Below are positions 17,876 through 28,416 of a stretch of 64,000 nucleotides of DNA, piece by piece. The DNA comes from Paeniglutamicibacter psychrophenolicus. Lineage in GTDB: Bacteria; Actinomycetota; Actinomycetes; Actinomycetales; Micrococcaceae. The notes under the pieces were generated by a model. The model was not told where the DNA came from. It worked only from the letters and a program-made list of their open reading frames with translations, and did no database searches. How positions within the stretch are numbered: the first letter of the stretch is position 1; each line of letters opens with the position of its first letter. A program made the position numbers and the translations under genes. The stretch is taken from the NCBI RefSeq assembly GCF_017876575.1, contig NZ_JAGIOE010000001.1, forward strand, positions 744,001-808,000. Reading direction: 5' to 3'.

Positions 17876-18829
17876 CTACCGGCGAAGTACCGGGCCACGG
17901 TTGCCCAGGATCCCGGTCAGGGCGGTCCGGGCGGACTCGAGCGCGCCGGAGGGATCCGGACCGGCGGCAATCAACACCAGGCCGGGATGCACCGGGGCGG
18001 GACGGCCATCGGCGCGCGGGAGAACCTCCACCCGGCCGGCGGCCAGCTGCACCTCGTTCCAGCGCCCGTCGCCTCCCTGCAGCGTGCCCTTGGCGCGCAC
18101 CAGTTCGTGCGCCTGCCCTTCCAGCGCCCGCACCACGGCAGCCACATCGAGGGGTCCGGGCGCGGCCAGGGTGCAGCTGGCGTGGGAATCGGCATGGGCG
18201 TCGGAACCTCCCGCGGGGCCCCGCGTTTCTTGCTCCGGCGGCGCAGCGACGGCGAATGCCCGGGCGGCGGTTCGTTCCGGGTGGACCCGGTCCTGCTCCA
18301 GCACCCTGGCTTGCGGGGCCGCCGCCGCGCAGGCATCCAGCGCGGCACCGATTTCCGCGGAGATGGCCAGGTCCGTCTTGGTCAGCAGCACCACCTCGGC
18401 GGCGGCCAACTGCCGGGCCACGGTGTCCCCGACGTATTCATCGCGCAGCAGCCGCACCACATCGGTGGCATCGGCGCAGACCAGCACCGGCCCGGGGGAG
18501 AAACCGGGGTAGCTGCGCCAGGTGGCCAGCTCTCCGGGGTTCCCCACGCCGCTGACTTCGCAGAGCACGTTGTCCAGGTCGGTGCGTGCGGCAAGCGCGG
18601 TCATGGTGCGGGCCACGTCGTCGCCGAGCTGGCAGCAGATGCAGCCGTTGGTCAGCTCGATGGTGTCGTCGTCGGCCGAGGCGATCAGGTCCGCGTCGAT
18701 GTTCACCGACCCGAAGTCGTTGACCACCACCGCGGTGCGCCCGGGCAGGGCCCCGGCCAGCAGTACGTTCACCAGCGTGGTCTTGCCGGACCCCAGGTAC
18801 CCGCCGATGATGCCCAGCCGTGCGCTCAC
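17876..18829 (-). CDS. CobW/COG0523 GTP-dependent metal chaperone
   Basis: 317 residues from a GTG start at 18829 inside a GTGA overlap with the stop of the upstream amidohydrolase. Walker A is GGYLGSGKTTL (residues 9-19), the metal-binding CxCC motif is in ELTNGCICCQLG (about 61-72), and the guanine-recognition motif is TKTD. The C-terminal CobW domain is short. COG0523 GTPases deliver Zn or another metal to client enzymes. The coupling to an amidohydrolase, a metal enzyme, suggests that enzyme as client. Confidence 0.88.
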   Translation of the reverse strand: MSARLGIIGGYLGSGKTTLVNVLLAGALPGRTAVVVNDFGSVNIDADLIASADDDTIELTNGCICCQLGDDVARTMTALAARTDLDNVLCEVSGVGNPGELATWRSYPGFSPGPVLVCADATDVVRLLRDEYVGDTVARQLAAAEVVLLTKTDLAISAEIGAALDACAAAAPQARVLEQDRVHPERTAARAFAVAAPPEQETRGPAGGSDAHADSHASCTLAAPGPLDVAAVVRALEGQAHELVRAKGTLQGGDGRWNEVQLAAGRVEVLPRADGRPAPVHPGLVLIAAGPDPSGALESARTALTGILGNRGPVLRR

Positions 18830-20505
18830 CGGGTGCCGGCCCGCGCGGGGGCCGGGACGTTGCTGGTGTGGTGCCGCCCGCCCACCACGGTGCCGTACAC
18901 GTGGATGGTGCCGATTTCCTCCGCCGGAACCTCCAGCGGGTCCTGGGACAGCACGGCCATGTCGGCGAACTTCCCGGCCTCCAGCGAACCGATCTCGTGG
19001 TCCATCTTGAGCATGTAGGCCCCGCCCAGGGTCACCGCCTCCAGCGCCTGTTGCGCGCTGATGCGCTCGGCCTCGCCCATCACGCGTCCGGAAACCGTCA
19101 ATCGGGTGACCGCGTGCTTCATGGTGTGTAGCGGACCCAGCGGGGTGACGGGGGTGTCGGAGTGCAGCGAGATCGGCACCCCGTGGCGCAGCGCGGTGGC
19201 AGCCGCGTTCATCCGGCGGGCGCGGTCCGGGCCCACGGTGATGTCCATGTGCTGGTCGCCCCACGCCCAGATGTGGTTGGCGAAGATGTTGGCGCAGGCC
19301 CCCAGGGTTGCCATGCGCTTGTATTGGGCGGTGGTGCTCATCTGCGAGTGGGTGCAGGTGTGCCGGTGGTCCGGGCGCGGATGCGCGGTCAGGATGGCTT
19401 CGAGGGTGTCCAGGAACAGCTGGGTGGTCTGGTCGCCGTTGCAGTGCACGTGCACCAGCACCCCCGCGGAGTGGAAGGCCTCGAAGGCCTCGCGGAATTC
19501 CTCGGGGCTCACGGCCCAGATGCCGTTGGGCTCATCGCCTTAGTAGCCGGGCTCCAGCAGCCGGGCGGTGAAGCCCTGGATGGAGCCATCCAGCATGAGC
19601 TTGACGTTGCCGAAGCGCAGCTTGTCGGTGGACAGGGCCCGAAGCTTGACCAGGCGCTGCGCGGCCTCGGCAAGTGAGAGCCCGACCTTTCCGACCCCGA
19701 CCCCGAAGTGGAAGACATTCAGCCGCGCCGGGAATTCTTCCCCCACATGCGTGCGGAAGAACCCAACCCCGGCATCCTCCATCAGCAGCCGCGATCCCAG
19801 GTCCGTCAGCGTGGTGGTTCCGGTGTTCACCCCGTCCTGGCCAAAGGCGGCAAGCGCCTCCGGGTTGACGCTCAGCAGCGAGGCTCCCTCGACCAGGGGC
19901 GCGGCCAGCGCCATGGCGGCAAATTCCAGCAGCACCCCGGTGGGCTGCCCCGACTCGTCCTTGGAAACGCCGGTGACCGTGGTTCCCGCATCGATGCCGC
20001 AGGCCCGCAGCCCGGCGGAGTTGATGGTGACCACGTGCCCGCTGGAGTGGGTGATGTGCACGGGCCGGGTTCCCGAGACCCTGTCGAGCTCGGCGGCACC
20101 GAAGCGCTCGCCGGGGAAGTAGATCGGGTCCAGCCCCCAGGCCCGCAATGGGGCACCGGGGTCACCGAGTTCGGCCTCGGCGGCGGAAAGCCGCGCGATC
20201 ACGTCTTCGATGCTGCGGCACCCGGGCCAACGCCGTCCATCCGGCGCGATCCGGTCGACAAGCCCCACATAGGTGCTGGTCCAGACGTTGCCGGAACCCG
20301 CATGGCTATGTGCCTCGACGAAGCCGGGCACCAGCACCGCATCGGCGTACCGCTCATCAAGCACCGCGCCGGTGTAGCCCATGAGCTCGGCCACGCTGCC
20401 GACGGCCCGGATCCGGGTCCCGCGCACCGCCACGGCCTGTGCGGTCGGATTGGCGGGGTCCAGGGTGCGGACCAGGCGGGCGGGGTAGACGATGGTGGGT
20501 TCCAT
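18826..20505 (-). pseudogene. YtcJ-like amidohydrolase with in-frame TAA stop
   Basis: Starts MEPTIVYPARL at 20505 and would give about 559 residues, typical of the YtcJ/metal-dependent amidohydrolase family. PGFVEAHSHAG near residue 70 is the first metal motif. Downstream parts include MLDGSIQGF, LVHVHCNGDQTTQLFLD and PISLHSDTPVTPLGP. One TAA codon at 19540-19542 interrupts the frame between LLEPGY and GDEPNGIW; both sides stay in the same frame and read as one protein. This is a nonsense mutation or sequencing error. A second product could start at an internal Met (19512) but would lack the first metal ligands. The TGA end overlaps the CobW GTG. Confidence 0.8.
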
Positions 20506-20723
20506 GGGGGAGGGCGCCTTTCGTTTGGTGTTGGCGATCAGGATAGCGGAACGTCCTTGGATGGCGCCCGCGACCCGGACGGCCCCTGCCGCCTGCTCCG
20601 CGTGGCGGCAGGGGCCGTCCGGTTGCCCGTGCCGCCAGCATGGGCGGAATGATCCGGGCGTTCGATGCAGCACTTCTCCGTGTCCGGGTAACCGCGGGAG
20701 GCAAATGCGCAGCGCGTAACAAA

Positions 20724-20765
20724 GGCGATGGCGTCCATTCCCGAACGGGAATAGACGCCATCGCC
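20724..20765 (-). terminator. Terminator-like hairpin after the racemase-fold gene
   Basis: GGCGATGGCGTC (20724-20735) pairs with GACGCCATCGCC (20754-20765); an inner stem pairs TTCCCG with CGGGAA. It lies just downstream of the minus-strand gene that stops at 20788. The rest of 20506-20787 holds nothing else I can support. Confidence 0.6.
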
Positions 20766-20787
20766 ATGGGTTCTAGCTGGGCAGGAG

Positions 20788-21534
20788 CTAGGAGATCTCG
20801 ACCTTGACGTCTGCCTTGGTGATCGGCCAGCCGGTGACGACCTTCGGACGCGGGGTCGCGTAGGTGCGCACCTTGGAGGTGCTCAGTCCCAGGCGCACCA
20901 GCGATTCGGCGATGGTCACCGCGGCGCGCACGCCGTCGACGATCGGCACGCCGGTCGCCTCGGCGACCTTGGCCTCGAGCTCCGCCATGCCGCCGCAGCC
21001 GAGCACGATGACCTCGGCCTTGTCGATCTCCACTGCCTGGCGCGACTGCTCCACGATGGCAGCGACCGCGCGCTCCGGATCGGACTCGAGCTCGAGCACG
21101 CCCAGTCCGCTGGCGCGGACCGAGGCGCAGCGGTCGGTGAGCCCGGCCAGCTTCAGCCGGTCCTCGATCAGCGGCACCGTGCGGTCCAGCGTGGTGACCA
21201 CGGAGTACTTGTGGCCCAGGAACTGTGCGGTGGAGGCCGCTGCCTCGGTGATGTCCACGACCGGGACGTCGAGCAGTTCCTGCAGGCCCTCGCGGCCGTG
21301 TTCGCCGTAGCCGGCCTGGATGACCGCGTCGTACGGCTCGGTGTAGTTCACGACCTTGTCCATCACGGCGATCGCCGCGAGGTAGCTCTCGAAGTTCCCC
21401 TCGCAGGAATCTGCTCCGAAGTTGGGCGTCAGCTCGATGATCTCGGTGCCCGGGGAGGCCGCCGAGCGGGCCGAGTCGCCGATCGAGCGGGTCATGGACG
21501 CCGTGGTGTTGACGTTGAGGACCAGAATTCGCAT
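20788..21534 (-). CDS. Asp/Glu-racemase-fold enzyme (hydantoin/allantoin racemase-like) with only one catalytic Cys
   Basis: 248 residues, start MRILVLNVNTTASMT at 21534 with AGGAG upstream. It belongs to the Asp/Glu/hydantoin racemase superfamily (VLNVNTTASMT, YSVVTTLDRTVPLIEDRL, VIVLGCGGMAELE). The second catalytic Cys is present (Cys180), but the first is Gly75 (QAGYGEHG where racemases have ACFGDPG). Arylmalonate decarboxylase has the same Gly/Cys pattern, so racemisation is doubtful. It lies 68 bases downstream of the NCS1 permease stop, probably in one transcript. Members in allantoin clusters are usually called allantoin racemase. Confidence 0.8.
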   Translation of the reverse strand: MRILVLNVNTTASMTRSIGDSARSAASPGTEIIELTPNFGADSCEGNFESYLAAIAVMDKVVNYTEPYDAVIQAGYGEHGREGLQELLDVPVVDITEAAASTAQFLGHKYSVVTTLDRTVPLIEDRLKLAGLTDRCASVRASGLGVLELESDPERAVAAIVEQSRQAVEIDKAEVIVLGCGGMAELEAKVAEATGVPIVDGVRAAVTIAESLVRLGLSTSKVRTYATPRPKVVTGWPITKADVKVEIS

Positions 21535-21576
21535 GGGGGAATGCTCCTGTGTAGCGGTGGATCTGAAGGGGGCAGG

Positions 21577-21620
21577 TGCCCTAGTGGGTGGGGGCGACTG
21601 CCCTAGTGGGTGGGGGCGAC
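21577..21620. repeat. Perfect 22-bp tandem direct repeat at the 3' end of the NCS1 gene
   Basis: Units 21577-21598 and 21599-21620 are identical. One contains the last codons and TAG of the permease; the other is a copy just after the stop. A recent slippage-type duplication that does not change the protein. Confidence 0.9.
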
Positions 21621-23123
21621 GGCGATTTCCTCGCCGCTGACATCCTCGTGCACCTGGCCGCGCTTGGCAATTGCCAGGTAGACGATGGCGCCGAGGCCGG
21701 AGCCGATGAACCAGGCGAAGGCCGAGACGGCATGCAGCGCCGGGTTGAAGGCCAGGATCAGGGCCGCGACGGCCGAGACGCCCAGGGCGATGATGGCGCG
21801 GACGTTCACGCCGCGGGTGAAGTAGTACGTGCCCTCGGGGTTGGCCCGGTAGAGGTCCGGGATGTTGATCTTGGAGCGGCGCATGATCCAGTAGTCGGCC
21901 ATGATGATGCCGAACAGCGGGCCGAGCAGTGCGCCGAGGCCGCCGAGGAAGTAGGTGATGACCGCGGGGGAGTTGTAGAGGTTCCACGGCAGGATCAGCA
22001 GGCCGATGACACCGGAGATGATGCCGGCGCGGCGGAAGTTCAGGTGCTTCGGGAAGAGGTTCGTCAGCGCGTAGATCGGGGCGACGAAGTTGGCCATCAG
22101 GTTCACCGCGATGGTGAGGATCAGCAGCGCGGCGGAGGCAGCCAGCAGCAGGAAGGTGTTCGGGATGGCTTCGACGACATCCGAGGGGCTGTCGATGATG
22201 GTGCCGTCGATCTTGAACTGCGCACCGGTCAGGACCACGACGATCAGGCCGAAGAGCAGCATGTTCAGCGGGATGCCCCAGAAGTTGCCGCGCACGATCG
22301 AGCCCTTGGACTTGGCGCTGCGGGTGAAGTCGCAGAAGTTCAGCACGAAGGTGGCGTAGATGGAGACCCACAGGGCGCCGCCGCCGAGGATTCCGACCCA
22401 CATGTCGACACCGGTCTTGGTGTCTCCGGTTGACCAGGCGATCGAGCCGCCTGCCTGGATGAACATCCACACGGCAAGTGCGCCCATGGTGACAAGGATG
22501 ACCGGGCCCGCGAAGGCCTCGTACTTGCGGATCATTTCCATGCCGTAGCTGACGATGACCAGCTGCAGTGCCCACAGGGCCACGAAGCAGATCCATCCGA
22601 GGGTGGACAGCCCCAGGAAGAGGTTGTCGTTCAGGGCGGACGCCCCGGGGGCCACAGCCAGGACCATGACCACCAGGACCACGGAGGCCAGGTAGGTCTG
22701 GATGCCGAACCAGGCGATGGCGACGCCGCCACGGAGCAGCGCCGGAATCTGTGCCCCGCGGATGCCGAAGGCAATGCGGCTCATGACCGGGAACGGTACG
22801 CCGGTCTTTTCTCCCATGAAGCCGGAGAAGTTCAGCAGACCGAATAGCAGCAGTGCGCCGAAGCCCAGGGCCACCAGGATCTGCCAGCCACCCAGACCGA
22901 GGGCGAAGAGCCCGATCGCAAACGCATAGTTGCCGAGGGAGTGGACGTCGTTGGCCCACAGCGTGAAGATGCTGTAGCTGGACCAGGTCCGGCCGGCCTT
23001 CGTGGTGGGAGCGAGGTCGCTGTTGTAGAGCGAGGCGCTAAGTCCATGGGGGTTCAACTCGTGCAGTTCTGTCGACGGCACGCTTGGTACGGACGACGCT
23101 GTGCGCACATCTGGATGGGTCAT
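21603..23123 (-). CDS. NCS1-family allantoin/hydantoin permease
   Basis: 506 residues with about 12 hydrophobic segments. NCS1 hallmarks are the N-terminal LHELNPHGLSASLYNSDLAPT, WSSYSIFTLWANDVHSLGNYAFAIGLFALGLGGWQ, and the middle part with NFCDFTR. Family members (PucI, Mhp1) carry allantoin or hydantoins with a cation. It is divergent from the hyi operon and upstream of the racemase-fold gene, which supports allantoin as substrate. Start ATG at 23123, AAAGG upstream. Confidence 0.92.
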   Translation of the reverse strand: MTHPDVRTASSVPSVPSTELHELNPHGLSASLYNSDLAPTTKAGRTWSSYSIFTLWANDVHSLGNYAFAIGLFALGLGGWQILVALGFGALLLFGLLNFSGFMGEKTGVPFPVMSRIAFGIRGAQIPALLRGGVAIAWFGIQTYLASVVLVVMVLAVAPGASALNDNLFLGLSTLGWICFVALWALQLVIVSYGMEMIRKYEAFAGPVILVTMGALAVWMFIQAGGSIAWSTGDTKTGVDMWVGILGGGALWVSIYATFVLNFCDFTRSAKSKGSIVRGNFWGIPLNMLLFGLIVVVLTGAQFKIDGTIIDSPSDVVEAIPNTFLLLAASAALLILTIAVNLMANFVAPIYALTNLFPKHLNFRRAGIISGVIGLLILPWNLYNSPAVITYFLGGLGALLGPLFGIIMADYWIMRRSKINIPDLYRANPEGTYYFTRGVNVRAIIALGVSAVAALILAFNPALHAVSAFAWFIGSGLGAIVYLAIAKRGQVHEDVSGEEIAVAPTH

Positions 23124-23424
23124 GACTGGTCGTACCTTTCACCACAGGGGGTGTGACGGGGATTACTGCGTTGAACGATAATGACACGGTTCCACGTAAA
23201 AGAAAAGAGTTTTCGCCTGATGGAAACATTATGGAATTGCTCGCGATGGGAATATGAGGCATTCCCGCCCATGTCGGATGTCGAAAAGCATCAGGTGCAC
23301 GGCGGTTGGAAAGGGTTTTGGCGTGAGGCACTTCTTGACAGTGACTCAGGCCACTCGGTAGAGTTCTCATCAAGCAATAAACATATTTCACAATATGGAA
23401 GTTGGAACCATGAAGGAGTCGAAG
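23124..23424. promoter_or_regulatory. Divergent control region between NCS1 permease and hyi operons
   Basis: Toward hyi there is a near-consensus promoter: TTGACA (23335-23340), 18 bases, TAGAGT (23359-23364). GGAAACATT at 23222-23230 matches the sequence at the malic enzyme promoter (2704-2712) and sits in TGGAAACATTATGGAA, with TTCCA on the other side at 23190-23194. Probably the operator region for the cluster regulator; no open frame is credible here. Confidence 0.5.
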
Positions 23425-24216
23425 ATGGCCTACACCGTCAACTGTTCAATCCTGCTCACCGAGCTGCCCCTCCTGGAGCGTGCCGCTGCGGCGAAGGCTG
23501 CGGGCTTTGACAGCGTTGAATTCTGGTGGCCTTTTGCCACCGCGGTTCCCTCCGACTCCGAGGTCGATGCCTTCATCGCCTCGATCAAGGACGCGGGCGT
23601 CACTCTCGAGGGCCTGAACTTCTTTGCCGGGGACATGCCGGCCGGTGACCGCGGCCTGGTTTCCTGGGTCGGACGCGAATCCGAGTTCCTGGCCAACATC
23701 GATGTCGTCGCCGGAATCGGCGAAGCGACCGGCTGCAAGGGCTTCAACGCCCTGTACGGCAACCGCCAGCCGGGCATCGACGGCCAGGCGCAGGACAAGC
23801 TGGCCATCGAGAACCTTCTCGCGGCCGCCAAGGGCGTCGAGCGCATCGGCGGAACGGTGTTGCTCGAACCGATCTCCGGTTCCGAGGCCTACCCGCTGAA
23901 GACCTCGGCCGACGCGTTCTTCGTCCTGGACAAGGTCCACGCCGCCGGCGCCCCCAACGTGAAGCTGCTGGCCGACTTCTACCACCTGGCAGTCAACGGC
24001 GATGACGTCGCCGCACTGATCGAGGGCCACGCCCACGAATTCGGCCACGTCCAGATCGCCGATGACCCGGGACGCGGTGCGCCGGGCACCGGCACCCTCC
24101 CGCTGGGTGAATGGGTCACCCGTTCCCGCGACCTCGGCTACGCCGGCGGCGTCGCCCTGGAATACAAGGCCGCCCACGCGCAGGCCTTCACCTGGCTCAT
24201 CCGCCAGTCCGCCTAA
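23425..24216 (+). CDS. hyi: Hydroxypyruvate isomerase
   Basis: 263 residues, TIM-barrel of the Hyi/xylose-isomerase-like family, interconverting hydroxypyruvate and tartronate semialdehyde. Landmarks are MAYTVNCSILLTELPLLERAAAAKAAGFDSVEFWWPF at the start, VLLEPISGSEAYPL (metal-ligand Glu), KLLADFYHLAVNGDD and GHVQIADDPGRGAPGTG. The ATG at 23425 is chosen for AAGGAG six bases upstream; an in-frame ATG at 23395 lacks one. First gene of hyi-glxR-gcl-glxK-allB. Confidence 0.93.
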   Translation: MAYTVNCSILLTELPLLERAAAAKAAGFDSVEFWWPFATAVPSDSEVDAFIASIKDAGVTLEGLNFFAGDMPAGDRGLVSWVGRESEFLANIDVVAGIGEATGCKGFNALYGNRQPGIDGQAQDKLAIENLLAAAKGVERIGGTVLLEPISGSEAYPLKTSADAFFVLDKVHAAGAPNVKLLADFYHLAVNGDDVAALIEGHAHEFGHVQIADDPGRGAPGTGTLPLGEWVTRSRDLGYAGGVALEYKAAHAQAFTWLIRQSA

Positions 24217-24287
24217 CCCGCAACCCACACCCTTCCGGGCCGCCAGCGCCCAAGCCACCAGCACACACAAGTTTTCAGGAGCACGGC

Positions 24288-25205
24288 ATGTCGAACACGC
24301 AAAAAATCGCATTCATCGGCCTGGGCATCATGGGTCTGCCCATGGCCATCAACCTGGCCAAGGCAGGCTTCGAGGTCACCGGCTACAACCGCAGCCCGGA
24401 AAAGACCGCGGAACTGGTGGCCGCCGGCGGCAAGGGCGCGGGCTCCATCCCGGAGGCCGTGGCAGGCGCCGATGTCGTGATCACCATGGTCCCGGACTCC
24501 GCGGACGTCGAAGCAGTGGTCACCGGCGAGGCGGGCGTCTTCGCCAACGCCAAGGCCGGCGCCCTGTGGATCGACAATTCCTCCATCCGCCCGGACGTGG
24601 CCGCCCGCCTGGCCGACGAGGCCCGCGCCGCCGGAATCCGCCCGCTTGACGCCCCGGTCTCCGGCGGCGAGGCCGGCGCCATTGGCGGCGTCCTGTCGAT
24701 CATGGTCGGCGGCGAGCCGGCGGACTTCGCCGATGCCGAGGCCGTCTTCAACGCCGTGGGCAAGACCATCGTGCTGGTCGGCCCGGCCGGATCCGGACAG
24801 ACCGTCAAGGCAGCCAACCAGCTGATCGTGGCCGCCAACATCCAGGCGCTCTCCGAGGCCGTGGTCTTCCTCGAGGCCTACGGCGTCGACACCGACGCCG
24901 CACTGAAGGTCCTCGGCGGCGGCCTGGCCGGCTCCAAGGTCCTGGACCAGAAGGGCCAGAAGATCCTTGACCGGTCCTTCGAGCCCGGCTTCCGCCTGGC
25001 CCTGCACCACAAGGACATGGGCATCGTGACCTCCGCTGCCCGCGAGGCAGGCGTGGTGCTTCCGCTCGGTGCACTCGTGGCCCAGCTCGTGGCCTCCACC
25101 GTGGCCAGCGGCGACGGCGCCCTTGACCACTCCGGACTCTTCCGCGGCGTACAACGCCTCAGCGGTTCCGCAGACGTGCCGGCCGAACCAGTGGCCGCCA
25201 ACTAG
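24288..25205 (+). CDS. glxR: Tartronate semialdehyde reductase (2-hydroxy-3-oxopropionate reductase)
   Basis: 305 residues of the beta-hydroxyacid dehydrogenase family: N-terminal IAFIGLGIMGLPMAINLAKAGF (NAD(P) fold), the substrate loop DAPVSGGEAGAIGG, and the catalytic Lys in GSGQTVKAANQLIVAANIQA. It reduces tartronate semialdehyde made by Gcl to glycerate. Start at 24288 with CAGGAGC upstream, 71 bases after hyi. Confidence 0.93.
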   Translation: MSNTQKIAFIGLGIMGLPMAINLAKAGFEVTGYNRSPEKTAELVAAGGKGAGSIPEAVAGADVVITMVPDSADVEAVVTGEAGVFANAKAGALWIDNSSIRPDVAARLADEARAAGIRPLDAPVSGGEAGAIGGVLSIMVGGEPADFADAEAVFNAVGKTIVLVGPAGSGQTVKAANQLIVAANIQALSEAVVFLEAYGVDTDAALKVLGGGLAGSKVLDQKGQKILDRSFEPGFRLALHHKDMGIVTSAAREAGVVLPLGALVAQLVASTVASGDGALDHSGLFRGVQRLSGSADVPAEPVAAN

Positions 25206-25218
25206 CCCCACGCACCGA

Positions 25219-25254
25219 CGGCGCCCGACCGCTTCCCATGCGGGAAAGGCGCCG
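25219..25254 (+). other. Hairpin in the glxR-gcl intergenic region
   Basis: CGGCGCC (25219-25225) pairs with GGCGCCG (25248-25254), with an inner TTCCC/GGGAA stem. No T run follows, so it may be a processing or RNA-stabilising site or a partial terminator. The 169-base gap otherwise shows only the gcl ribosome site AAGGAG. Confidence 0.4.
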
Positions 25255-25374
25255 CCCACACCACTCGGACCGCCGCGCAGCATTCGCCGCGCGCCGACGG
25301 CCCAACCAAACTTCACACCCTCCCTGCCGCCAGGCCCTGCCGGCGACCGGGATTGATACAAGGAGCAGTGCAAC

Positions 25375-27180
<1,806 letters not shown>

Positions 27181-27207
27181 TCAACAAGGGGTAGGGAAGG
27201 GCATCTC

Positions 27208-28356
27208 ATGCTGATCGTTGTGGCACCGGACAAGTTCAAGGGAACTCTCACGGGCGCGGAAGTTGCCGCCTCGATCAGTGCCGGGGTGCGCCAGGCGCTG
27301 CCGCAGGCGCGCACCCTCACGGTGCCCGTAGCGGACGGCGGCGAGGGAACCCTCGCCGCCGCCCTGGAATGCGGCTTCGTGCAGCACCATGCACAGGTCT
27401 CCGGTCCCACCGGGCAGAGCGTGCGTGCGGCCTGGGGCCTGAAGGGACACACCGCCATCGTGGAGATGGCCGAGGCCTCGGGCCTCGACCGTCTGGCGGG
27501 CGGGGCCCGGGACGCCCTGGGTGCCACCAGCCTGGGAACCGGCCAGCTGATTGCCGCGGCGCTGGATGCCGGGGCCACAGAGATCATCCTGGGCGTCGGC
27601 GGCAGTGCCTGCACCGACGGCGGGGCCGGCATGCTCCAGGGGCTCGGCGCGAGGCTGCTTGATGCGGCGGGCAACGAGGTTGCCCGCGGCGGCGGACCGC
27701 TGGGAACCCTGCACCGGGTGGACCTCTCGGGGCTCGATCCGCGGATCGGGGCCACCAGCTTCACGCTGGCTGCCGACGTGGAGAACCCGCTGACCGGAGC
27801 CAACGGCGCGGCCTTCGTCTTCGGCCCGCAAAAGGGCGCGAGCGACGAACAGGTCATCGAGCTTGACGCCGCGCTGGGCCGCTTCGCGCGGGCCCTGGGT
27901 GCCGAGCTCGGCGGGCAGCGCATCTCCGGCATTGCGGCGTCCCCGGGTGCCGGGGCCGCCGGCGGCGTGGGCTTCGCCGCGCTGGCGGTGCTGGGTGCCA
28001 CCCGGCGCCGCGGCATCGACGTGGTGCTGGAACTGACCGGACTGGAGGCCGCGCTCGAGGGCGCCGTCGCGGTGTTCACCGGCGAGGGCAGCCTGGACAC
28101 CCAGTCGCTGGAGGGCAAGACGCCGGTGGGCGTGGCCCAACTGGCAGCCGCCCACGGCATTCCCGTCTACGCAATCTGTGGACGCAACCAACTTTCCACC
28201 GAGCAGGCAACATCCGCGGGCTTCACCGCGGTACGATCGCTGCTCGAGCTGGAACCAGATGTTGCCCGTTGCATGAGTGAGGGTGGATCCCTTGTGCAAC
28301 GGGCGGCAACCCTCTTGGCCTTCGAATTCCTGGCCGCCAACGCGGCCAACGCCTAG
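27208..28356 (+). CDS. glxK: Glycerate kinase (GlxK/GarK type)
   Basis: 382 residues, type-II glycerate 2-kinase family: N-terminal APDKFKGTLTGAEVA, VPVADGGEGT, GVGGSACTDGGAGMLQGLGARL and FTGEGSLDTQSLEGKTPVGVA. It phosphorylates glycerate from GlxR and feeds glycolysis. It starts 27 bases after gcl. The ribosome site GGGTAGGGAAGGGC is not classical but purine-rich. Confidence 0.93.
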   Translation: MLIVVAPDKFKGTLTGAEVAASISAGVRQALPQARTLTVPVADGGEGTLAAALECGFVQHHAQVSGPTGQSVRAAWGLKGHTAIVEMAEASGLDRLAGGARDALGATSLGTGQLIAAALDAGATEIILGVGGSACTDGGAGMLQGLGARLLDAAGNEVARGGGPLGTLHRVDLSGLDPRIGATSFTLAADVENPLTGANGAAFVFGPQKGASDEQVIELDAALGRFARALGAELGGQRISGIAASPGAGAAGGVGFAALAVLGATRRRGIDVVLELTGLEAALEGAVAVFTGEGSLDTQSLEGKTPVGVAQLAAAHGIPVYAICGRNQLSTEQATSAGFTAVRSLLELEPDVARCMSEGGSLVQRAATLLAFEFLAANAANA

Positions 28357-28416
28357 GGCCGGGCTATTCTTTCCCCAACCACCATTTTCAAACGCACGAG
28401 ATGTAAGGATGCGATC

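Noticed and set aside
17104-18555. Open frame spanning the FUSC and CobW genes in another frame
   Set aside because: Arg/Pro/Gly-rich, overlaps two well-supported genes, no start signals.
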